Assembly: GCF_000820025.1 (NCBI RefSeq)
Contig: NZ_CDBI01000055.1
Coordinates: 125,521-189,520, forward strand
Reading direction: 5' to 3'
From: Aeromonas popoffii
GTDB lineage: Bacteria > Pseudomonadota > Gammaproteobacteria > Enterobacterales > Aeromonadaceae
DNA: 64,000 nt
Shown here one piece after another: positions 57,389-64,000 of the stretch. Made by a program: the position numbers and the translations under genes. Position 1 is the stretch's first letter; every line of letters begins with the position of its first letter. Under the pieces are notes generated by a model that was not told the origin of the DNA, made no database searches, and saw only the letters and a program-made list of their open reading frames with translations.

Positions 57389-59086
57389 ATGACTGAACTC
57401 GATATCTCCATCATGACTGAGCAGGAGCAGATGGACTACATCCGTTTGAAGCTCAGCGATAAGTGGTGGCGGATGAACAACCTCTACATGATCGAGAACG
57501 AGCAGGGCAAGCTGGTACGCTTCCGGTTGCGCCCGGCGCAGGAGCTACTGTTCCGGACCATGTGGTATCTGAACATCATCCTCAAGGCGCGCCAGCTCGG
57601 GTTCTCCACGGCCATTGATATCTACCTGCTGGACGAGGCGCTGTTCAACAACAACATCAAGTGCGGGATCATCGCCCAGGATCTGACTGCGGCCGGCGAG
57701 ATATACCGGACCAAGATTGAAGTGCCGTTCGATAACCTGCCTGGCTGGCTCAAGGCCCAGTTCAAGGTGGTGACCCGGCGTGGCGGGGCGAATGGCGGCC
57801 ATATCCTGTTCCGGCATGGCTCCAGCATTCAGGTGGCCACCTCCTTTCGCTCCGGTACCGTCCAGCGCCTGCATGTATCCGAGCACGGGAAGATTTGCGC
57901 CAAGTACCCAGAGAAGGCCAAGGAGGTGCGCACCGGTACCCTCAACGCCATTCACCCTGGGGCAATCGCCTTTATCGAGAGCACAGCGGAAGGAGTGGGC
58001 GGCGACTTCCACAGCATGAGCATGAAGTCTCTGGAGCTGGCGCGAGCCTCTGGTGAGCTGAGCCAGCTCGACTGGAAGTTTCACTTCTTCGCCTGGTGGC
58101 AAGACCCCAAGTATCGCGCCGACGTTCCCGCATCCGGCGTGGTGATGAGCAAGACCCAGGCCGAGTATTTCGCCGCCGTCGAGAAGGCGATGGATTGCAC
58201 CATCACCGACGAGCAGCGCCAATGGTACGTACTCAAGGAGGCTAACCAGGGCGCAGAGATGAAACAGGAGTTCCCCAGCACGCCGCTGGAGGCCTTCCTG
58301 ACATCAGGCCGCAGAGTGTTCGACCCCATCGTTACGATGGAGGCAGAGGGCGACTGCATGGCCCCGCTCATCGTCTATGACATGGACCCGGTTACCGGCA
58401 GGCGCGAGAAGGCTCGCAAGCCAGAGCAGTTGGACGAGCGGGGGCAACGCTCGCTCGAGAACATGCTGCTGGTCTGGGAGCTACCTGACCCCGATGAGGA
58501 TTATGCCGTCGGCGCTGACGTGGCTGAAGGCCTGGAGCATGGCGACCGCTCGAGCTTTGATGTTGTGGCCAAGAGCGATGGCCGGCAGGTAGCCCACTGG
58601 TTTGGGCACCTGGACCCCGGGCTGTTTGCCCAACTGCTGGCCCATGTGGGCAAGTGGTACGGCACCGCTGAGCATGGCCCAGCCTTCATTGGCCCAGAGC
58701 GAAACAACCACGGCCATGCGGTGCTGCTGGCCCTGCGGGATCACTACCCAGTGCGCCGCATCTATGCCCAGGAGTACATCGACCGGGACCGCGACGACGA
58801 GACGCCGCGCCTTGGTTGGCTCACTACCCGGCAATCCAAGCCGATCGTGGTTGATGGCCTCAAAGACCTGTTGCGCGCCGGCCAGTCCGGGATCCGCTGG
58901 GTTGGCACCATCTCCGAGGCAACCACCTACGTCTACGACAAAAGCGGCAGCATGAACGCCCAGACCGGCTGTTACGACGACCAGTTGATGAGCTACATGA
59001 TCGCCCAAGAGATGCGAGCCCGCATGCCTGCCCGCATCGTCAAATCCGAAACCACCCGTAAACCCAAGCACTGGATGGCCAACTGA
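57389..59086 (+). CDS. Terminase large subunit
   Basis: 565 residues, P22-like TerL. ATPase domain: Walker A-type LKARQLGFSTAIDIY (about 65), Walker B area AIAFIESTAEG with the catalytic Glu. Nuclease domain: AVGADVAEGLEHGDRSSFDVV (first Asp), FIGPERNNHGHAV, ENMLLVWE and GCYDDQLMSYMIAQEM (last Asp). It packages phage DNA into the prohead and cuts it. The stop overlaps the portal start (TGATG). Confidence 0.95.
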   Translation: MTELDISIMTEQEQMDYIRLKLSDKWWRMNNLYMIENEQGKLVRFRLRPAQELLFRTMWYLNIILKARQLGFSTAIDIYLLDEALFNNNIKCGIIAQDLTAAGEIYRTKIEVPFDNLPGWLKAQFKVVTRRGGANGGHILFRHGSSIQVATSFRSGTVQRLHVSEHGKICAKYPEKAKEVRTGTLNAIHPGAIAFIESTAEGVGGDFHSMSMKSLELARASGELSQLDWKFHFFAWWQDPKYRADVPASGVVMSKTQAEYFAAVEKAMDCTITDEQRQWYVLKEANQGAEMKQEFPSTPLEAFLTSGRRVFDPIVTMEAEGDCMAPLIVYDMDPVTGRREKARKPEQLDERGQRSLENMLLVWELPDPDEDYAVGADVAEGLEHGDRSSFDVVAKSDGRQVAHWFGHLDPGLFAQLLAHVGKWYGTAEHGPAFIGPERNNHGHAVLLALRDHYPVRRIYAQEYIDRDRDDETPRLGWLTTRQSKPIVVDGLKDLLRAGQSGIRWVGTISEATTYVYDKSGSMNAQTGCYDDQLMSYMIAQEMRARMPARIVKSETTRKPKHWMAN

Positions 59087-61212
59087 TGAACCAGACCCAA
59101 CCCAAGGCCCCCGAACAGGGAGGCTTCGATACCTCACGCCTGCTCAATCTGATGAGCGACATAGATGGCCAGCCAGATTGGCGCACCATGGCCAACCGAG
59201 CCTGCGCCTACTACGACGGCGACCAGCTGCCGCCAGAAGTGGTCAAGGTGCTCGAGGAGCGCGGGCAGCCGATCACCATTCACAACCTGATCGCGCCCAC
59301 CATTGATGGGGTGCTGGGCATGGAGGCCAAGAGCCGCACCGATCTGATGGTCATTGCCGACGACCACGATGACGAGTTGGAGCTGCTGGCTGAGGCCGTC
59401 AATGCGGAATACGCCGACATGTGCCGACTTGGTGGGCTGGACCGCGCCCGTGGGGAAGCCTACGCAGGTCAGATCAAGACCGGCATCGGCTGGGTGGAGG
59501 TGCGCCGCAATGATGACCCTTTTGGCCCACGCTACCGGTTCAGCAATGTACCGCGAGACGAGGTTTACTGGGATTGGCACAGCCGCGAGCCAGACCTGAG
59601 TGACAACCGCTGGTTGATGCGGCGCCGTTGGGTAGATCTGGATGAGGCAAAGACCATGTTCCCGAGCAAGGTCGAGGCTCTCACCTGGGGAGTGAACGAC
59701 TGGGACGGGTTTGTCAGCCTCAGCACCATAGAGGGGATGGACCCCAATCTTGCCAGCGCTTTTGAGGAGTGGGGGCACTTCGACCGCAAACAGGTCGAGT
59801 GGTGCAGTCGCAATCGGGATCGGGTGCTGCTGCAGGTGGTTTACTACCGCACCTACACCATGCGTCAGGTGCTGATGCTGGATTCTGGTCGGGCGCTGGA
59901 GTATGACAAGACCAATCAACTGCACCTGGCTGCCGTGGCCATGGGACGCGCCAAGCTGGAACGCTGCCCGGTAGCCTCGATCCGGGAGTCCTGGTTTGTT
60001 GGTCCCCATCATCTGGTGGATCGCCCCTGCACTGCGCCCCACAACATGTACCCGCTTGTCCCGTTCTGGGGATACCGCAAGGACCGCTCTGGCGAGCCCT
60101 ATGGCCTGATTGCCCGCGCCATGCCGGCACAGGACGAAGTAAACCTGCGCCGCATCAAGCTTACCTTCCTGCTGCAGGCCAAGCGCGTCATCATGGACAA
60201 GGACGCCACCAACATGAGCCGGGATCAGGTGCTGGAACAGGTCGAGCGCCCTGATGGTTATATCGAGCTCAACCCAGATCGGGCGAACAAGACCAGCGTG
60301 AGTGATGCCTTCAAGGTGGAGCAGGACTTCAACGTTGCCGCCCAGCAGTTCCAGGTGATGCAGGATTCAGTGAAGCTGATCCAGGACACCATGGGGGTTT
60401 ACGCCGCTTTCTTGGGGCAGGGCACCACTGGTCAATCTGGTGTGGCCATCAGCAACCTGGTAGAGCAGGGGGCCACCACACTCTCCGAGATCAACGACAA
60501 CTACCGGATGGGTTGCCAGCAGGTGGGACAGCTAGCGCTCTCTTACCTGCTTGAGGACATGGCCAGCAAGCGCAACCACAAGGTGACGGTGAACAGGGAT
60601 GACCCGCGCCGCCGCAAGGCCGTTGTGATCAACGTGGAGCAGGAGGACGGCAAGCTCACCAATGACGTGACTCGCCTGCGCGCCCACATTGCCCTGGCAC
60701 CGATCCAGCAGACCGCCGCCTACAAGCAGCAGCTGGCTGAGCGGATGACCCAGGCGATGTCGCAACTACCGCCAGAGGCAGCCGGCGCCTGCTTTGACTT
60801 GCTGGTTGAGCTGATGGACGTGCCACGCAAGGCTGAGTTCGTGGAGCGAGTGCGCAAAGCGCTGAACATCCAGAAGGATCCAGAGGAGATGACCGAGGAG
60901 GAGCGTGCCGTCGCCGAACAGCAGGCCCAGCAGCAACAGATGGAGCAGGAGATGGTCATGCGCGAGATGCAGGCCAAGTTGGCCGAGTTAGAGGGCAAGG
61001 CCGCCAAGTGGCAAGCTGAGGCACAGCGCATCGCCAAGCTGACAGACTCTATCCGGTTCGAGGATGCCCTCAAGCAGGCACAGACCGGCAAGACTCTGCA
61101 GGAAATGGAACTGCTTGTTGCAGAGCAAGAGGGGATCCAGGTTGAACAAGCGGCCCTACAGGCTCAGTTGTTAGCAACCATTGAGCAGCAGATCGACGCC
61201 ATCACGCTCTGA
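59086..61212 (+). CDS. Portal protein, P22 gp1-like
   Basis: 708 residues, similar in length to P22 gp1 (725). WRTMANRACAYYDGDQLPPEVVKVLEERGQPITIHNLIAPTIDGVLGMEAKSRTDL and MFPSKVE, YRKDRSGEPYGLIARAMPAQDEVNLRRIKLTFLLQAKRVIMDKDAT are strong matches to the P22-type portal. The C-terminus is a long coiled coil (EEERAVAEQQAQQQQMEQEMVMREMQAKL), the barrel. Forms the head dodecamer for DNA passage. Confidence 0.94.
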   Translation: MNQTQPKAPEQGGFDTSRLLNLMSDIDGQPDWRTMANRACAYYDGDQLPPEVVKVLEERGQPITIHNLIAPTIDGVLGMEAKSRTDLMVIADDHDDELELLAEAVNAEYADMCRLGGLDRARGEAYAGQIKTGIGWVEVRRNDDPFGPRYRFSNVPRDEVYWDWHSREPDLSDNRWLMRRRWVDLDEAKTMFPSKVEALTWGVNDWDGFVSLSTIEGMDPNLASAFEEWGHFDRKQVEWCSRNRDRVLLQVVYYRTYTMRQVLMLDSGRALEYDKTNQLHLAAVAMGRAKLERCPVASIRESWFVGPHHLVDRPCTAPHNMYPLVPFWGYRKDRSGEPYGLIARAMPAQDEVNLRRIKLTFLLQAKRVIMDKDATNMSRDQVLEQVERPDGYIELNPDRANKTSVSDAFKVEQDFNVAAQQFQVMQDSVKLIQDTMGVYAAFLGQGTTGQSGVAISNLVEQGATTLSEINDNYRMGCQQVGQLALSYLLEDMASKRNHKVTVNRDDPRRRKAVVINVEQEDGKLTNDVTRLRAHIALAPIQQTAAYKQQLAERMTQAMSQLPPEAAGACFDLLVELMDVPRKAEFVERVRKALNIQKDPEEMTEEERAVAEQQAQQQQMEQEMVMREMQAKLAELEGKAAKWQAEAQRIAKLTDSIRFEDALKQAQTGKTLQEMELLVAEQEGIQVEQAALQAQLLATIEQQIDAITL

Positions 61213-61255
61213 TAGTTGCTTTCCTCACCGCCCAGCGTTAGGATTTCCCCAACAT

Positions 61256-61284
61256 GGCCCAGTCTTTCGAGATTGGGCCTTTTT
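61256..61284 (+). terminator. Terminator after the portal gene
   Basis: GGCCCAGTCT pairs with AGATTGGGCC around TTCG (one wobble), then TTTTT. Confidence 0.9.
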
Positions 61285-61374
61285 GTTTGTTACATTTGAC
61301 AGTTGTTAGTAAAAATTAAACGCAGGACAATCTCAGACAGGTGCTTTCCTCACCTGTAGTGTCATGCTCTATTG

Positions 61375-61396
61375 CCCGCCTCGTGCGGGTTTTTTT
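61375..61396 (+). terminator. Second terminator before the scaffold gene
   Basis: CCCGC-CTCGT-GCGGG then T7, related to the hairpins at 38705 and 54418. With the one at 61256 it separates portal from scaffold. The rest of 61213-61486 is non-coding leader. Confidence 0.85.
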
Positions 61397-61486
61397 GTGC
61401 CCAGCCCCAGCCGGGGATAGCTTTCCCCGAGAACTTTCCCCCGCTTGGGCAGCGATACCACCCACTGAAAACCCACGAGGACAACC

Positions 61487-62419
61487 ATGGATACGAACAT
61501 CGACAACCTGACCGGGACTGAAAGCCTGGACGAACTGGAAGCCATGCTGGCGGAGATCGAGCAATCGCCCGATGTCGAGCTGGGTGATGGTACTGCCACC
61601 GAGAAAACGGACGTAGACACCGCGCCGTCGGCGGTCGAAGTAGCAGCCGGTACTGAACAAGCGAACACCGATCAGGGCGGTGAAGCGGCCAAGGCGCCTG
61701 AGAAGGTGATCCTGGCCAAGAGTGGTCAACACACCATCCCGTATGACGTGCTGGAGCAGGCGCGCAATGAGAACAAGGCCCTGCGTGAGCAGCTTGGCCA
61801 GTCTCAGCAGGCTCAGGTCGAACGGGACAAGCTTCAGGCGTTGCTGGAGAAGCACGGGATTAACCCTGATGCCGACCCGGACCAGCTCGACCTGAAGGAG
61901 GTAGAGCTGCTGGCTCAGGACTATCCGGAGATCGGTAAGACCCTGACTGCGATGGCCAACAAGATCCATCGACTGGAACAGCCAGTAGCACAACCGGTTC
62001 AACCAGCCACCAATCCGGTGCAGGCCGCGCTGCAGGCGGTACCTGATCTGGTTGATTGGCGGGAGAAGGACCAAGACCGCTTCGACTTCGCCATCATCGT
62101 TGATGAAAAGCTCCAGGCTGATCCTGCGTGGCAAGGCAGGTCACTGGACGAGCGATTTGCAGAGGCGGCTCGTCGCACCAAGCTGGCCTTTGGTGATGCC
62201 GTGGAAACTACTCCACCGCCAGCCAAGGCACCCAGCAAGGAAGCAGATAAGCCCGCTGACTTCATCCCGTCCAGCCCCTCGGTACTCGGCCAAACCCATC
62301 ATGCAGCACCAACTGGTGTGGAGCGCTATGGCGCCATGTCTCAAGCCGAGCTTATCGGCGAGATGGGCGCCATGACGGAAGCCCAAATGGAGGCGCTGCT
62401 GGAGCAGGCCGGGTACTAA
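61487..62419 (+). CDS. Capsid scaffolding protein
   Basis: 310 residues, very acidic N-terminus (LEAMLAEIEQSPDVELGDGTATEKTDVDTAP), Pro/Gln-rich middle and coiled coil (DVLEQARNENKALREQLGQSQQAQVERDK), charged C-terminal helix (AELIGEMGAMTEAQMEALLEQAGY) as in P22-like scaffolds that bind coat. It precedes the coat gene, the place of P22 gp8. Confidence 0.85.
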   Translation: MDTNIDNLTGTESLDELEAMLAEIEQSPDVELGDGTATEKTDVDTAPSAVEVAAGTEQANTDQGGEAAKAPEKVILAKSGQHTIPYDVLEQARNENKALREQLGQSQQAQVERDKLQALLEKHGINPDADPDQLDLKEVELLAQDYPEIGKTLTAMANKIHRLEQPVAQPVQPATNPVQAALQAVPDLVDWREKDQDRFDFAIIVDEKLQADPAWQGRSLDERFAEAARRTKLAFGDAVETTPPPAKAPSKEADKPADFIPSSPSVLGQTHHAAPTGVERYGAMSQAELIGEMGAMTEAQMEALLEQAGY

Positions 62420-62442
62420 CCAACAACCCGTTTATACAAGCC

Positions 62443-62469
62443 AACCCCGACCACTGTGTCGGGGTTTTT
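62443..62469 (+). terminator. Terminator between scaffold and capsid genes
   Basis: AACCCCGAC and GTCGGGGTT form a 9 bp stem around CACTGT, followed by TTTTG. Confidence 0.85.
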
Positions 62470-62490
62470 GTTTTCATGTAGGAGAGGACC

Positions 62491-63708
62491 ATGACCCAAG
62501 TCACCTCGGCGCAAGCCAACAAGATTTTGCAGGCGGCACTGTTTACGTCCGCCAATCGTTCCCACTCGCTGGTGAACATGCTGACCGAAGAGGCTCCCAA
62601 GGGGGCCAAGGTCAACGGCGGCAAGCAGACCAGTGCTGGCGCCCCTGTTGTTCGCATCACCGATCTCGGCAAGGGTGCAGGCGACGAAGTCGATATGCAG
62701 CTGTTCCACCAACTGTCTGGCCGTCCGACCATGGGCGACAAGAAGCTGGCCGGGCGCCTCGAAAGCATGTCCTTCGCCGACTTCTCGCTCAAGATCAACC
62801 AGACCCGGCATGGTGTGGATGCTGGCGGCAAGATGAGCCAGAAGCGCACCAAGCACGATCTCATCAAGACCGCCCGTGTACTGCTGGGGGATGGCTACTA
62901 CGGCCGTTTGGTTGACCAGCGCGGCTTTGCTCAATTGGCCGGCGCACGCGGCGACTACGCGGCCACCGACATCATTCTGCCGCTGGCAGATGATGCTGAG
63001 TTTGCCGACATCATGATCAACCCGCTGACCGCGCCGACCTACGAGCGCCACTTCTTCGGTGGTGACGCGACCACCTTCGAAGCCATCGACGCGGCGGATC
63101 GCTTCAACCTCGGCTGCGTGGACAATATGGCGCTCTACCTGGCGGAGATGGCCAACCCCATCCAGCCGATCCGGATGGTAGCCGACCCGTCCGGTGGTGA
63201 GCCGCTCTATGTGCTCTACGTCACCCCCCGTCAATGGCATGACTTCTACACCTCCAGCTCTGGTAAAGACTGGAATGCCATGCTGGCCGCAGTGGCAGAA
63301 CGAGCCAAAGGCTGGAACCACCCCATCTTCCGCGGGGAAGGTGCCATGTGGCGCGGCATCCTGGTCAAGCAATACAAGGGCATGCCGATCCGCTTCAACC
63401 AAGGCAGTACCGTCAAGGTATGTGCTGCCAACTCCACGACCGGCGCAGAAGTGGACAAGACTGCCGGCACCCTGATCGACCGTGCCGTACTGCTGGGAGG
63501 CCAGGCACTGGCCAATGCCTTCGGTTCTGGCGAGCAGGGCGGCTCTTTCGGCATGCACCAAGAGCCGACCGATCACGGTAACGCGAACGAGATCTCTATC
63601 CGTTGGGTGTCCGGTCTGCAGAAGATCCGCTTCAAGCAGAAGAACGGCAACATTCAGGACCACGGTTGCATGGCACTGGATACCGCAGTGAGCGCCATCG
63701 GCCGCTAA
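62491..63708 (+). CDS. Major capsid protein, N4-gp56 family
   Basis: 405 residues. Signature of the N4-gp56 (DUF4043) coat family: QANKILQAALFTSANRSHSL, VRITDLGKGAGDEVDMQLFHQLSGRPTMGDKKLAGR, LESMSFADFSLKINQTRHGVDAGGKMSQKRT, and later LYVLYVTPRQWHDF, RGILVKQYKGMPIRF, LLGGQALANAFG. HK97 fold is expected. Combined with a P22-like portal, this head is mosaic. Ribosome site GGAGAGGACC. Confidence 0.92.
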   Translation: MTQVTSAQANKILQAALFTSANRSHSLVNMLTEEAPKGAKVNGGKQTSAGAPVVRITDLGKGAGDEVDMQLFHQLSGRPTMGDKKLAGRLESMSFADFSLKINQTRHGVDAGGKMSQKRTKHDLIKTARVLLGDGYYGRLVDQRGFAQLAGARGDYAATDIILPLADDAEFADIMINPLTAPTYERHFFGGDATTFEAIDAADRFNLGCVDNMALYLAEMANPIQPIRMVADPSGGEPLYVLYVTPRQWHDFYTSSSGKDWNAMLAAVAERAKGWNHPIFRGEGAMWRGILVKQYKGMPIRFNQGSTVKVCAANSTTGAEVDKTAGTLIDRAVLLGGQALANAFGSGEQGGSFGMHQEPTDHGNANEISIRWVSGLQKIRFKQKNGNIQDHGCMALDTAVSAIGR

Positions 63709-63774
63709 GCCACCAACCCAGGGGGGCTATCCGGCCCCTTCTCTGTACTATCTGACCTCACAAGGAGCCATATC

Positions 63775-64000
63775 ATGGCTAAGACTACTCTGATTGCCAA
63801 AGCGTACCGCTGGTTTGTCGGTGCGTTCGGCAACCTCTCTATCTCCCCGACCCTGGTGGCCAAACTGGCTGCAGTGCCCGCCGGCGATGTTGTCGCGTTT
63901 GGTGACAAGGTGGAGCCCAACCTGAAAGTGGTGGGGGTCACCCTGTTCAGTGGGGCCCTGGGTGCGAGCACCACCATCACCGCCAAGGTCGGCGCTACCT
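63775..64000 (+). CDS. Phage head protein, partial at window edge
   Basis: At least 75 residues from ATG 63775 (AAGGAG upstream), open at the edge. AKTTLIAKAYRWFVGAFGNLSISPTLVAKLAAVPAGDVVAFGDKVEPNLKVVG: small beta-rich start like a head-decoration or head-completion protein; no family could be assigned. It follows the coat gene by 66 bases. Confidence 0.6.
   Translation, partial: MAKTTLIAKAYRWFVGAFGNLSISPTLVAKLAAVPAGDVVAFGDKVEPNLKVVGVTLFSGALGASTTITAKVGAT

Larger units (their letters stand above)
26765..64000. mobile_element. Lambdoid-style prophage, right end outside window
   Basis: From the tRNA-Leu junction to the window edge nearly every gene is of phage type: integrase, leftward early genes, CI/Cro immunity region, O/P-like replication, Nin region, Q, lysis, terminase, portal, scaffold and capsid. 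Head genes are still in progress at 64000, so the element exceeds 37 kb. It carries two accessory blocks (42.6-46.1 kb and 51.8-54.3 kb) and umuDC. Confidence 0.95.

Overview
The window is a stretch of gammaproteobacterial chromosome, most likely Aeromonas, carrying one end of a large prophage. The assignment rests on high GC, the msbA-lpxK-ycaR-kdsB, uvrY-uvrC-pgsA and tRNA Gly-Cys-Leu neighbourhoods shared with enteric relatives, an Enterobacteria/Vibrio-type porin, and an Aeromonas-like gene content. It is inference from gene order and protein resemblance, not a database result.

Bases 1-26764 are core chromosome. In order: a UhpA/UhpB two-component pair (the kinase runs off the left edge); rnk; an exported protein; two tandem alkaline phosphatases, one a predicted lipoprotein, behind a possible PhoB site; the circularly permuted GTPase YlqF; a DUF2057 exported protein; the Fe-S helicase DinG; a trimeric porin; a protein resembling the Toprim half of JetD; aspC; a decayed HerA-type ATPase (yjgR) fragment; two tandem DUF2062 membrane proteins; comEC; the lipid A/KDO genes msbA, lpxK, ycaR, kdsB; and uvrY, uvrC and pgsA followed by a tRNA operon (Gly-GCC, Cys-GCA, Leu-UAA).

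From base 26765 to the right edge lies a lambdoid-style prophage, integrated at the 3' end of the tRNA-Leu gene and continuing past the window. The leftward early arm holds the integrase, a DUF4224 protein, many small genes, RdgC, an N6-adenine methyltransferase and a RecE exonuclease paired with a Bet annealase. Its leader carries an rrn-type boxA. The immunity region has a CI-like repressor whose protease dyad looks lost, a phage tRNA-Pro(UGG) and a Cro-like gene. The rightward arm has an O-like initiator with four iterons inside its coding sequence, a P-like gene, NinB, a Ref-like nuclease, a PD-(D/E)XK nuclease and a Q-type antiterminator. SOS-controlled umuDC follows in the opposite orientation.

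Two accessory blocks stand out. Between the P-like gene and ninB (about 42.6-46.1 kb) is an AT-rich, opposite-strand island with a 427-residue P-loop ATPase, two membrane proteins and a truncated EVE-like fragment: a candidate defence or superinfection cargo. Between the Q region and the lysis cassette (51.8-54.3 kb) is a PAAR protein, a DUF6402 protein and a DUF6201 protein: a type VI secretion tip/effector/putative immunity cassette carried by a phage. Then come holin, lysozyme, nested Rz/Rz1, terminase small subunit (with a GCGCAA repeat cluster that could be pac), a GvpU-like insert, terminase large subunit, P22-like portal, scaffold and an N4-gp56-type major capsid protein.
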